A stretch of DNA of 64,000 bases, taken from Sphingobacterium sp. BN32 (lineage in GTDB: Bacteria > Bacteroidota > Bacteroidia > Sphingobacteriales > Sphingobacteriaceae). Location of the stretch: assembly GCF_030503615.1 (NCBI RefSeq), contig NZ_CP129963.1, forward strand, positions 2,108,001-2,172,000, given 5' to 3'. This document shows, in pieces, positions 9,761-17,244 of this stretch (its first letter is position 1; every line of letters begins with the position of its first letter). A program made the translations under genes and the position numbers. Under the pieces are notes generated by a model, which saw only the letters and a program-made list of their open reading frames with translations, was not told the origin of the DNA and did not search any database.

Positions 9761-9800
9761 ACCCCTATCATACCCGCTCCGAAAGGGTTATGATAGGGGT
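9761..9800 (+). terminator. Hairpin after the DUF5686 gene
   Basis: The arms ACCCCTATCATA (9761-9772) and TATGATAGGGGT (9789-9800) pair over 12 bp, with further CCC/GGG pairing inside. No clear U-run follows, so it is a probable rather than certain terminator. Three 11-bp tandem units containing TTTGAATTGG follow at 9799-9832. Confidence 0.5.
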
Positions 9801-9848
9801 TTGAATTGGGTTTGAATTGGGTTTGAATTGGGAGAGTAAGGGGATATA

Positions 9849-9886
9849 CTAGTAGTTAGTATTTAGTAGTTAGTATTTAGACCTAG
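9849..9886 (+). repeat. Dispersed intergenic repeat copy
   Basis: Same TAGTAGTTAGTATTTAG-type unit as at 2698 and 3613, ending in AGACCTAGGG. It sits in the 550-bp gap before the his operon, which otherwise holds only repeats and the his promoter. Confidence 0.7.
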
Positions 9887-9916
9887 GGCGGGAGTAAGAT
9901 ATTTGGCGCTTGTTTT

Positions 9917-10088
9917 GAAAAAGTATTTAGTAGTTAGTACTTAGTATAAAGACCTATGGCGTAATATCCTGCAAATCCTTAAATCCTTCCTTTCCTGGTT
10001 CAGAAAAAGTATTTAGTAGGTAGTACTTAGTATAAAGACCTATGGCATAATATCCTGCAAATCCTTTTATCCTTCCTTTCCTCGTTCA
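9917..10088 (+). repeat. Two tandem 86-bp repeat units
   Basis: Units at 9917-10002 and 10003-10088 differ at only a handful of positions. Each contains a GTATTTAGTAG-type segment, TATAAAGACCTATGGC, AATATCCTGCAAATCC and a CCTTCCTTTCCT tail. A related tail occurs at 3830-3860. They are non-coding and of unknown role. Confidence 0.85.
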
Positions 10089-10187
10089 AGACAAACTTTC
10101 CTTTTTTCTTCAAAAAGTCTAAAATCTTATATCTAACATCTAATGTCTATACCAAAAAATCAATTTTCATAAAAAAACTTAAAAAAG

Positions 10188-10219
10188 TTTGCATACAAAA
10201 GCTTGATACATTACATTTG
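10188..10219 (+). promoter_or_regulatory. his operon promoter
   Basis: TTTG at 10188-10191 and TACATTTG at 10212-10219 are separated by 20 bp. This matches the Bacteroidota sigma-ABfr consensus TTTG-N19-21-TAnnTTTG. It would start transcription just before the leader peptide ATG at 10233. Confidence 0.75.
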
Positions 10220-10232
10220 TTGCATTAATAAT

Positions 10233-10295
10233 ATGAAGATCACTTGCACATACCATTACAGTATTCATCATCGCCATTGTGGCGATAGATATTAG
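10233..10295 (+). CDS. His-rich leader peptide of the his operon (20 aa)
   Basis: A 20-codon ORF from ATG (10233) to TAG (10293-10295) contains four His codons within nine (HYSIHHRH). It starts 14 bp after a consensus -7 box and ends 76 bp before hisG. A hairpin (ATCGCCA-TTG-TGGCGAT, 10271-10287) overlaps the last His codon. This is the layout of ribosome-mediated attenuation, as in enterobacterial his leaders: ribosome stalling at His codons would report low charged tRNA-His. I could not identify an unambiguous terminator hairpin with a U-run before hisG, so the switching mechanism is inferred. The ORF is too short for standard gene calling, and a GTG-started extension of hisG would overlap it. 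Confidence 0.7.
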   Translation: MKITCTYHYSIHHRHCGDRY

Positions 10296-10371
10296 TATTG
10301 GCTCTACGCGAGGCAACATTCCCCCCGGATCGTATTTTATTATTAATTCTTTACTTACAAAAACCGACATT

Positions 10372-11223
10372 TTGAAAAATCTGAAAATTGCTATCCAGAA
10401 ATCGGGTAGATTAAATGAGAAATCTGTACAACTATTAAAGAACTGTGGACTCGATTTCGAAAACTATAAAAGCTCCCTTATCACTACGGTATCTAACTTT
10501 AACCTTGAAATCTTATTCCTTCGCGACGATGATATCCCTGGATATGTAGAACAGGGTATTGCCGATTTAGGTATTGTTGGCGAAAATGTGATCGACGAAA
10601 CGCTCTCCAAGGTTCAATATCTTCAACGTTTGGGCTTCGGGAAGTGTACTTTAAAATTAGCGATCGCGAAAGACTCCCCGATAGAACGTCTGGAAGACCT
10701 AAATGGCAAATCAATCGCAACCTCCTACCCCAACATCCTTCAACAATTTCTTAACGATTTCAAAATCAAAGCAGATATCCAAGAGATATCCGGCTCGGTA
10801 GAGATTGCGCCCGGATTGGGCTTGAGCGATGCTATTTGTGATATTGTTTCTACAGGCGGGACGCTAAAAAGCAACGGCTTGAAGCCATTTGCTGATGTTC
10901 GTTCTTCGGAGGCTATCCTGATCGCTAGAGAAGGTATTGAAGAAAATCCTATCATTTGCGAGCTGTTGCAACGTGTTCAATCGGTATTGCGCGCAAAAGA
11001 AACCAAATATGTGGTTTTGAATGTGGAGAAGAAAAATTTAGAGCAAATCACCGAACTATTGCACGGTGTAAAGAGTCCTACGGTTGTTCCCTTGGCGGAA
11101 GAAGGTTGGGTTGCTGTACACACGGTAATTTCGGAGGATGATTTTTGGGAGAAAATCAATAAATTGAAAGCTGCCGGCGCACAGGGTATAGTGGTGATGC
11201 CGATAGAAAAAATCATAATGTAA
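10372..11223 (+). CDS. hisG: ATP phosphoribosyltransferase, long form
   Basis: Catalyses the first and feedback-controlled step of histidine biosynthesis, ATP plus PRPP to phosphoribosyl-ATP. The TTG at 10372 gives a start reading (M)KNLKIAIQKSGRLNEKS, the conserved HisG N-terminus. The frame extends upstream to a GTG at 10279, but that segment overlaps the leader peptide. From the TTG the protein is 283 residues, the long hexameric HisG-L form with a C-terminal ACT-like regulatory domain (about 210-283). The GIADLGIVGENVI segment and the PRPP-site region DAICDIVSTGGTLKSNGL are present. A single base separates its stop from hisD. Regulation by the upstream leader is likely. Confidence 0.94.
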   Translation: MKNLKIAIQKSGRLNEKSVQLLKNCGLDFENYKSSLITTVSNFNLEILFLRDDDIPGYVEQGIADLGIVGENVIDETLSKVQYLQRLGFGKCTLKLAIAKDSPIERLEDLNGKSIATSYPNILQQFLNDFKIKADIQEISGSVEIAPGLGLSDAICDIVSTGGTLKSNGLKPFADVRSSEAILIAREGIEENPIICELLQRVQSVLRAKETKYVVLNVEKKNLEQITELLHGVKSPTVVPLAEEGWVAVHTVISEDDFWEKINKLKAAGAQGIVVMPIEKIIM

Positions 11224-11224
11224 T

Positions 11225-12514
11225 ATGCTAAAGACTTATTCATATAATCAGCTTGATCAAGCAAAGATTCAGGAGCTTACCAATCGAAATACCGATCCGA
11301 ATAACGCTATCCAAGATACGGTGTCTGCGATCATCAATGAGGTAAGAACACATGGCGATGCAGCACTGAAATCCTATGCTGCACAGTTTGACAAGGTTGA
11401 ATTAGAAAAATTATATTTAGACGCTTCCGATATTGAAGAACTGGCGATGGGAATTTCCCGCGACCAAATGCGGGCATTGGAAATAGCGTTTCAGAATATC
11501 CATAAATTCCACTCCTATCAAACCAAAAGAGAGCGGACAGTGGAGACGATGCCCGGCGTAAGCTGTTGGCGCGAATTACGTCCGATCGAGAAGGTGGGAC
11601 TTTATATTCCTGGTGGCTCCGCGGTATTGCCGAGCACATTATTGATGTTGGGAATTCCAGCGCGCATTGCAGGCTGTAAAGAAATTGTGGTTTGTTCGCC
11701 GCCTCAAAATAACGGCAAGATTAACGGCTTTGTTGCGTACTGCTTGAAGCTTTTACGTATAGAACGCGTTTATTTAGTTGGTGGTGCGCAAGCGGTTGCT
11801 GCTATGGCTTTTGGCACGGAGAGCATCCCGAAGGTGAATAAGATCTTTGGCCCTGGGAACCAGTTCGTGACGAAAGCAAAAAGTCTAATTCAAGGGATTA
11901 CGGATGTGGCGATTGATATGCCGGCGGGGCCTTCAGAAGTGTTGGTTATTGCCGACGAATCTGCTAATCCTGCTTATATCGCTGCTGATTTATTGGCGCA
12001 AGCGGAACACGGTATTGATAGTCAGGCGGTGTTGGCGACGATCTCCACAACGATTGCAGAGCAGGTGAACGAGGAACTTAGCAAGCAGTTGTCGATCCTT
12101 CCGAGGAAGGAACTAGCGGCGAAGGCGCTGGACAATTCCTATATCGTCGTATGTGATGATTTGATCAGCTGTATGAACTTCTCGAACGCGTATGCTCCAG
12201 AGCATTTGATTATTGAATCGGATCAGTGGAAATCTTTGGTTAACAAGGTTCAAAATGCGGGGTCTGTATTCTTAGGACATCTGACGCCGGAAAGTGCAGG
12301 TGACTATGCCTCCGGAACGAATCATACCTTACCGACATCGGGATATGCACGCTCCTATTCTGGTGTGTCTGTAGACTCGTTTGTAAAGAAGATAACTTTT
12401 CAGCATATTACCGAGCAGGGCTTAGAACAGATTGGTTCGACGGTCGAAATATTGGCAGAATTAGAAGGTTTACAAGCGCATAAAAATGCGGTAAGCATTC
12501 GGAAGAAAGCCTAA
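11225..12514 (+). CDS. hisD: Histidinol dehydrogenase
   Basis: Oxidises L-histidinol to L-histidine in two NAD-dependent steps, the last stage of the pathway. The protein is 429 residues, the family length. Family segments are clear: GLYIPGGSAVLPSTLLMLGIPA, read in overlapping parts, then VYLVGGAQAVAAMAFGT, KIFGPGNQFVTKAK and IDMPAGPSEVLVIAD. The zinc and substrate residues lie in LLAQAEHG and YAPEHL, with a C-terminal SAGDYASGTNHTLPT. The start ATG is one base past the hisG stop, so the two are cotranscribed. A strong terminator follows at once, so the other his genes, often next in Bacteroidota his operons, are not attached here. Confidence 0.97.
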   Translation: MLKTYSYNQLDQAKIQELTNRNTDPNNAIQDTVSAIINEVRTHGDAALKSYAAQFDKVELEKLYLDASDIEELAMGISRDQMRALEIAFQNIHKFHSYQTKRERTVETMPGVSCWRELRPIEKVGLYIPGGSAVLPSTLLMLGIPARIAGCKEIVVCSPPQNNGKINGFVAYCLKLLRIERVYLVGGAQAVAAMAFGTESIPKVNKIFGPGNQFVTKAKSLIQGITDVAIDMPAGPSEVLVIADESANPAYIAADLLAQAEHGIDSQAVLATISTTIAEQVNEELSKQLSILPRKELAAKALDNSYIVVCDDLISCMNFSNAYAPEHLIIESDQWKSLVNKVQNAGSVFLGHLTPESAGDYASGTNHTLPTSGYARSYSGVSVDSFVKKITFQHITEQGLEQIGSTVEILAELEGLQAHKNAVSIRKKA

Positions 12515-12518
12515 AGAA

Positions 12519-12553
12519 AAAGGAGTCACAGCGAACTGTGACTCCTTTTTTAT
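12519..12553 (+). terminator. Rho-independent terminator of hisGD
   Basis: AAAGGAGTCACAG (12519-12531), loop CGAA, CTGTGACTCCTTT (12536-12548), then more T. A 13-bp perfect stem followed by a U-run. It lies between hisD and the convergent H1-like gene and may work on both strands. Confidence 0.92.
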
Positions 12554-12572
12554 ATAAAGAAATGCAGGTTTC

Positions 12573-13565
12573 TTATTTCTTTTTCTTCTTAGCTTTTTTC
12601 TTATCATCTCCAACAATCTTGCTGTAGATTTCAGAAATCGCTTTCTTTAGCTTTCCGAAAGACTTAGCTTGTTTTTTATCTTGTTTTTTCGGCTTCTCCT
12701 CTTTTACTTTTTTCACTTTCTTTGCCGAAACTTTTGCTTTTTTCTTGTCCTTGCTGTCTTTTTTTACCTTCTCAGCTTTTTTATCGTTCGCCTTTTTATC
12801 GTCTTTTACAGCTTTAGGATCTTTCGCTTTTTTCTTCTCGCCTTTTTTAACTTTAACTTCTTTTACCGGAACTTCCTCTTTATATGAAGCTTCTTTCTCC
12901 AACTTGGCTTCCTGCGCTGCTGGCGCTTTTTCTACGGTTTTCGTTTCAAGCTTATTATCAGGAGTTTCAGGTTTTGCCGATGCTGCTTTTGGAGCGGGTG
13001 TCTTAGCACCTAGGCCATCACCATCCGTTTTTGGTGCTGCCGCTTTGTTAGCTGTTGTAGACGAAGCATTTGCTTTTGCTGCTGCCGTAGTCTTGGTGGA
13101 TTGGTTTCCTGACGCTAATGGCTTCGCAGGCGCTGCCTTTGGCTTCGTAGCTGTTGTGCTTGCTGTAGTTTTAGTAGCCGGCGCTTTTGATGATGCCGCC
13201 GTTGCTTTCACTGTTGCAGGTTTTGCAGCTGAAGTTGCTGGTTTTGTCGCCGGAGCTGCCTTCGCTACTGGCTTTGTCGCAGCCGTCGTTGTCTTAGCCG
13301 CGGGCTTAGCAGCTGTTGAGCTTGCTGTTTTCGCGTTGGATGTGGCAGGTTTTGCCGCGCTTGCCGTAGTTGCAGGCTTTGCAGCCGTTGTTTTATTTGC
13401 TGCAGGTTTCGTAGCCGCAGTGCTAGCTTTTGTTGCCGCAGGTTTCTTAGCAGCGTTTGCAGGTTTTGCTACCGATTTAGCAGCGGGTTTTGCTGCAGTA
13501 GTTGTTTCCTTTTTATCATCAACAGCTGGGGTTGATGGATTATTAGCATTTGTTGGTTCTGCCAT
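12573..13565 (-). CDS. Histone H1-like Ala/Lys/Pro-rich protein
   Basis: A 330-residue low-complexity protein. Residues about 15-200 are Ala/Lys/Pro/Thr-rich, with many AAKPA, ATKPA and KTTA-type units. Residues about 200-330 are dominated by Lys and Glu, with KKAK and KKDK clusters, ending in KKKAKKKKK. There is no signal peptide or membrane segment. The composition resembles bacterial histone H1-like (Hc1/AlgP-type) proteins, which bind DNA non-specifically through Lys-rich tails, so nucleoid binding is likely but inferred. The repeat array makes length variation between strains likely. It is convergent with hisD. An open frame of 294 codons on the opposite strand mirrors the same repeats and is an artefact. 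Confidence 0.8.
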   Translation of the reverse strand: MAEPTNANNPSTPAVDDKKETTTAAKPAAKSVAKPANAAKKPAATKASTAATKPAANKTTAAKPATTASAAKPATSNAKTASSTAAKPAAKTTTAATKPVAKAAPATKPATSAAKPATVKATAASSKAPATKTTASTTATKPKAAPAKPLASGNQSTKTTAAAKANASSTTANKAAAPKTDGDGLGAKTPAPKAASAKPETPDNKLETKTVEKAPAAQEAKLEKEASYKEEVPVKEVKVKKGEKKKAKDPKAVKDDKKANDKKAEKVKKDSKDKKKAKVSAKKVKKVKEEKPKKQDKKQAKSFGKLKKAISEIYSKIVGDDKKKAKKKKK

Positions 13566-13790
13566 ATTCTTTAATGATTTGCGTTTCTGTGATTTAATGG
13601 TGTTATTCCGTGATGTTTTTCTAGGGTAGTCTGACGTTTAAATAGTTTAAATGCGTCTAAATTTTCCAAAAGTTTACATGTCGCTTATCTTTTTGGTTTC
13701 TACCACTTTAAAAACCTTAATATACCAAAAATGTTTGCAATAACGCGCACAATTAAACTTTTTCTTGTTTCAGAGGTCAAATAGAATGAT

Positions 13791-13798
13791 TACATTTG
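13791..13798 (+). promoter_or_regulatory. ssrA promoter, -7 box
   Basis: TACATTTG fits TAnnTTTG and lies 16 bp before the mature 5' end of the tmRNA. A TTG-containing segment near 13765 is the only candidate -33 box. The 250 bp upstream contain no gene. Confidence 0.55.
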
Positions 13799-13814
13799 TA
13801 GCCTATACATAACT

Positions 13815-14182
13815 GGGGTCGACCGGAATTGACAGGATAGCGATGGTTATGTAAGCATGCAGTGCATTGTTAGTCTAGCACTTAAATCTGAACTTTCAAC
13901 TTTATAACTGGCGAAGAAAACTACGCCTTAGCTGCTTAAGTTAGACTTAACATAGCTATTTGTCCCGTTAGATCCTGTTCTTTGGTCTAACACCTGGGGC
14001 ATCGAACAATAGAACTGGTCTTTGTGATGTTGCTAAGCAAAGACGAGAAACAGCAACTACGGAGAACGGTATAGGTAAGCGACTCACCTTCCCTCTCCCG
14101 ACAATTAAAGAGAAGCTAAGCATGTAGAAAGCGTAGATCATACTATGTTTGGACGAGGGTTCGAATCCCTCCGGCTCCACAA
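13815..14182 (+). ncRNA. ssrA: Transfer-messenger RNA (tmRNA)
   Basis: Rescues stalled ribosomes by acting as tRNA-Ala and then as a short mRNA encoding a degradation tag. The 5' end GGGGTCG pairs with CGGCTCC at 14172-14178 to form the acceptor stem, followed by discriminator A (14179); the next bases are CAA, so the final CCA is added after transcription. A T-arm segment GGTTCGAATCCC precedes it. The tag frame at 13910-13939 reads GEENYALAA followed by TAA, the Bacteroidota-type tag ending ALAA. The island is inserted exactly at the 3' end of this gene, and the acceptor stem is kept intact. Its original terminator appears to be the one at 43537, now 29 kb away. Confidence 0.96.
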
Positions 14183-14184
14183 AA
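14168..14184. other. attL core of the ssrA island
   Basis: CCTCCGGCTCCACAAAA is shared exactly with 43517-43533 and lies at the 3' end of ssrA, a common target of tyrosine recombinases. The related motif CTCCACgAAAC recurs at 27063-27073. Confidence 0.85.
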
Positions 14185-14213
14185 CAACTTGAAATTCAAT
14201 AATTTACAAGATT

Positions 14214-14245
14214 AACACCCAAAACTACACCCAGTTTTGGGTGTT
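14214..14245. repeat. Inverted repeat with three ACACCCA motifs (putative integrase arm sites)
   Basis: AACACCCAAAAC (14214-14225) and GTTTTGGGTGTT (14234-14245) are perfect 12-bp arms, and TACACCCA forms the loop. Three copies of the TGGGTGT motif therefore lie here. A near-identical arrangement occurs at 27103-27135, and further copies lie just upstream of the integrase at 43356-43400. Arm-type integrase binding is inferred; the hairpin could also end tmRNA transcription. Confidence 0.6.
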
Positions 14246-14339
14246 GTTATATTAATACAATTCAAAATTATGTTGAAGAGTTTATTTAATAATATTCATT
14301 AATCGTAATTTGCTGTAACTCGCGAAAGGTGTATTAAAA

Positions 14340-14362
14340 GTTCGAATCCTGCCACCCCGACA
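14340..14362 (+). pseudogene. tRNA 3'-end fragment (relic attachment site)
   Basis: GTTCGAATCCTGCCACCCCGACA is a T-loop, T-stem 3' strand and acceptor 3' strand of a tRNA, possibly tRNA-Pro. The sequence before it does not supply the 5' T-stem strand or any other arm, so it is not a whole tRNA. It is followed by its own terminator. Fragments that begin in the T-loop are what an integrative element carries to rebuild its target tRNA. Confidence 0.75.
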
Positions 14363-14364
14363 AA

Positions 14365-14396
14365 AGCCACTGATAATCAGTGGCTGTTTCTGTTTT
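14365..14396 (+). terminator. Terminator attached to the tRNA fragment
   Basis: AGCCACTGA (14365-14373), loop TAA, TCAGTGGCT (14377-14385), followed by GTTTCTGTTTT. A perfect 9-bp stem with a T-rich tail. Confidence 0.8.
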
Positions 14397-14412
14397 CGGA
14401 CGTATTTCGGAC
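14394..14412. repeat. TTTCGGAC direct repeat (putative arm sites)
   Basis: TTTCGGAC at 14394-14401 and 14405-14412, separated by GTA. The spacing resembles the tandem TTTGGGTGTA units near the local integrase, which suggests arm sites of the element that owned the tRNA fragment. The rest of 14413-14842 is very AT-rich, with no gene or RNA that I can recognise. Confidence 0.4.
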
Positions 14413-14842
14413 AATAATAGGCAGATTTCGATAGTTGTTAAGTTGTAATAATTACATTCCAGTATACTCGCTGGAGGAATCTAGTTATAATTGATACAAC
14501 TATTAATAGCGGTTATATATCTCACAACCACAATTTATCCAATAATCTAAAATATTTGATTTAGTTCAAATGTTTTACAAAGTTTAAGACTTATTTTTTT
14601 GAAACATTTTTAAAGTTCTGATAAGATGAATTAGAACTTATTTTTTGTGGTATTATGTTAAAAGATTAGCTTATTCCAAAATTGTATTATGCACATACTA
14701 GATTCTTTTACTTACTAAATTAATATCAAAAATTTTGCATTTTACAAATTTTTGTTTGGAAACAAAAATACCTAGTTAATATTGACTACGAAAAATCATC
14801 TTAAACTCAAGAATTTCATAATTCTGTATGCTTTAATTAATA

Positions 14843-14850
14843 TATATTTG
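14843..14850 (+). promoter_or_regulatory. Candidate -7 box of the ABC-3C operon
   Basis: TATATTTG fits TAnnTTTG and lies 31 bp before the MBL gene ATG. The expected -33 position carries TTCTG, a partial match. Confidence 0.45.
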
Positions 14851-14881
14851 TGGTTAATAGTCATAAATAAACCTATCTATT

Positions 14882-15928
14882 ATGAAAATAAAATTTTTAC
14901 CCGCTTTTAACGGTGATTGTATCTTAGTTTCATTTGAATATGAAAATAGAAAAAGAAATATCCTAGTAGACGGGGGTGTTCCAAGAACTTATCTTCGTCA
15001 TTTAAAACCAGAACTTGAAAAACTTATTCAGCAAGAAGAGAACATAGATTTACTAATTGTAACTCATATTGATGATGATCATATAGGAGGAATAAAAGAA
15101 CTATATCAAGATGCTGCTCTCAATAAAGATTTCATTAAAGAAGTGTGGTTTAACTCAGGAGATCTATTGTCTGACTATTTTAATTCAGCAAGAGAATCTA
15201 TAAGAGCGGTAGAGATTATTAAAACTGATCAAACAAATATGAGTGTTGGTCAAGGAGTAACTTTAGAAAAAGCTTTGAAAGAAGAAAAGGGGAATTGGAT
15301 TCAAAACCTCATTCAGGTATCTGAAAATAAAATAAGTTTCTTAGGATTATCAATAACTATTTTATCTCCTAACGAGAAAACGCTTGAAAAACTTCATGAC
15401 CATTGGGAAACAGAAATAGATAAAAAAGTTACCATGTCAGAAGAACATGATGATTTTAATGTTTCAATTTCTGAATTGATTAAACGCAAGTTTAAAGAAG
15501 ATAGAGCTGTTCCCAATGGTAGCTCAATAGCAATTCTAATGGAAGAGGGAAGCAATTCTATTCTTCTACTTGGTGATGCCCACCCCACTGTGGTTTCTGA
15601 TTCTTTAGAAAAATTAGGGCTGGCTACCGAAGAAAAAAAACTGAAAATTGATTTAGTGAAAGTATCTCATCATGCAAGTAAAGGAAATACTAGTCCCAAG
15701 CTTTTATCCTTAATAGAAAGCAGCAAATTTGTTGTATTAACTGATGGAAGTAAACATGGTTTACCGGATAAGGAATCAATAGCTCGAATTATTGCTTCAC
15801 AGCCGAATTGTAATATCTATTTTAATTATGATGATATCCCAAAAGAAATCCTCATACCAGAAGATAAAGAGAGTTATCCTTTTAGTTTCTCTCTACTTTC
15901 CGAGACCGATTATTCAATAGAATTGTAA
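14882..15928 (+). CDS. MBL-fold metallo-hydrolase (ComEC/Rec2-like) of an ABC-3C-type defence operon
   Basis: A 348-residue single-domain metallo-beta-lactamase fold protein. The metal motif THIDDDHIGG (residues 61-70) is the HxHxDH-type site with the first Asp substitution common in ComEC-like hydrolases. Later ligand segments appear as LLLGDAHP (about 231-238) and VSHHASKGN (about 260-268). The start MKIKFLPAFNGDCILV is typical of the stand-alone ComEC/Rec2-like group. There is no signal or membrane segment, so it is cytosolic. It is first of four genes, and its stop is 2 bp from the protease ATG. The family includes nucleases and phosphodiesterases; a role as effector or nucleic-acid processing enzyme is inferred from the operon. 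Confidence 0.87.
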   Translation: MKIKFLPAFNGDCILVSFEYENRKRNILVDGGVPRTYLRHLKPELEKLIQQEENIDLLIVTHIDDDHIGGIKELYQDAALNKDFIKEVWFNSGDLLSDYFNSARESIRAVEIIKTDQTNMSVGQGVTLEKALKEEKGNWIQNLIQVSENKISFLGLSITILSPNEKTLEKLHDHWETEIDKKVTMSEEHDDFNVSISELIKRKFKEDRAVPNGSSIAILMEEGSNSILLLGDAHPTVVSDSLEKLGLATEEKKLKIDLVKVSHHASKGNTSPKLLSLIESSKFVVLTDGSKHGLPDKESIARIIASQPNCNIYFNYDDIPKEILIPEDKESYPFSFSLLSETDYSIEL

Positions 15929-15930
15929 AT

Positions 15931-17244
15931 ATGCCGACAATAGATGAACAACTAAGACATTTTGCTGTAAAAGTCAATAATGGAAGCGGTTGTATATTTC
16001 AACCTGATTCCAAAGAATATACTTACGTACTTACCGTTAAACACAATCTCGAAGTCACAAGTGACGGAGAGAAAGTATTAATTCCTACACAAAACATTAA
16101 GATATACAGAGGAAATGCCGATGGAGATCCTATTCCCAATATAGTAAGCTATGAAGTGCATGACACATTAGATTTAGCTTTAATTGTAATTCCATACATT
16201 GGAGATTCTGAAATGGTATTGGTACATTCTAACCCTATAAAAGATGAATCAATCGTCCTTTATGGATATCCTTCGAGACTGAGCAAAAACATAGAGAAAG
16301 GAGAAAAAAGAGAAAATGTCCGCTGTTTTTGTGATATGCAAAGTGAAGATAAATTAGGTACGGAAATAAGAACAGAGCAGGGGCAAAATACATGGGATAT
16401 TAATACACAAAAAGCTATGATTGGTTTTTCCGGTTGCGGGGTGTTTGCAGAAGTTAATGGTGCTTTGGTTTTAAAAGGTATATTTCCTGAATTAAAAGAT
16501 CCGTCAGGAGCTAATAATAAGCTTATTACAATCTATATTTCTAATTTTAATTCTATTATCAACAAATTAGGTTTAAAACATCTCATTCCATCAGATCTCC
16601 TAAGTTTTAATTCTTATGTAGCAAAGGCATTTATGAGAATTGATCCCCAATTACATGGATTTTTTCGATCAAAAACTGAAAATATACATAATAACGGTAT
16701 TACTCCCATAACAATAGCTGATCGAAATAAAGAAAAGCTAACACTACCTCTCTCAAAAAATTATTCAGATAGCCTTTCTCAATCGAAACTTTGGGAAGCG
16801 TGGTTGGAGTTACTTACTTTCTTAAATATTGCAATTCCAGAACTACAGGATTTGGAATCTTGCTGTAATAAAGTACCATTATATTTTTCAGCCAATGAGA
16901 ATCATATCAAAAGCTTACTCCGATTATTCTTATCCCAACACGATTTACAAGCTGAAATAAGAAAGAATTCATTAATAGCATTTTCAAGTACAGAAAGGAC
17001 TGGAGGTAATGATTTTTTAACAAAAGAAAAAGTCAAGAATATTGTTGCGAATGTTGATCGATCGAATTTTTTCAGTAACGGTATGATGATTGACAATGCC
17101 TTACAAATTCCAGAATTTTCCTGTATACATGTTGATCATTTTTCAACAAAAATTGATCAAATAGATATAGACGACTTACAACCAAATGAAATATTAGAAC
17201 TTATAAAACAAGAAATTATAAATATCCTTAACTATGCTTCGTAA
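15931..17244 (+). CDS. Trypsin-like serine protease component with C-terminal ABC-3C-type domain
   Basis: A 437-residue protein. Residues about 10-200 are a trypsin-like double beta-barrel without a signal peptide: catalytic His38 in LTVKHNL, Asp81 in HDTLDLALI, and Ser167 in GFSGCGVF. Residues about 210-437 are alpha-helical and end in a conserved-looking DHFSTKIDQIDIDD... tail. That tail fits the C-terminal domain that couples effectors to ABC-three-component ATPases. In such systems the ATPase is thought to sense invading nucleic acid and license the effector, here a protease. Its last 11 bp overlap the next gene, so the stoichiometry is probably coupled. An intracellular trypsin-fold protease implies tight control, since all three catalytic residues are present. 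Confidence 0.82.
   Translation: MPTIDEQLRHFAVKVNNGSGCIFQPDSKEYTYVLTVKHNLEVTSDGEKVLIPTQNIKIYRGNADGDPIPNIVSYEVHDTLDLALIVIPYIGDSEMVLVHSNPIKDESIVLYGYPSRLSKNIEKGEKRENVRCFCDMQSEDKLGTEIRTEQGQNTWDINTQKAMIGFSGCGVFAEVNGALVLKGIFPELKDPSGANNKLITIYISNFNSIINKLGLKHLIPSDLLSFNSYVAKAFMRIDPQLHGFFRSKTENIHNNGITPITIADRNKEKLTLPLSKNYSDSLSQSKLWEAWLELLTFLNIAIPELQDLESCCNKVPLYFSANENHIKSLLRLFLSQHDLQAEIRKNSLIAFSSTERTGGNDFLTKEKVKNIVANVDRSNFFSNGMMIDNALQIPEFSCIHVDHFSTKIDQIDIDDLQPNEILELIKQEIINILNYAS

Noticed and set aside
10279..10371. GTG-started extension of hisG
   Set aside because: It overlaps the His leader peptide, and family N-termini begin at the KNLKIAIQKSGRL segment, after the TTG at 10372.
12745..13629. 294-codon plus-strand ORF rich in Ala, Val and Phe
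   Set aside because: It is the reverse reading of the Lys/Ala/Pro repeat gene on the other strand. Its composition follows from those repeats.
13968..14180. Minus-strand ORF beginning MEPEGFEPSS
   Set aside because: It is antisense to the tmRNA 3' part. This start is a well-known artefact of translating the reverse of a tRNA-like T-arm and acceptor stem.
14340..14362. Complete tRNA gene
   Set aside because: Only the T-loop to acceptor 3' strand is present; the upstream sequence supplies no D-arm, anticodon arm or pairing acceptor strand.
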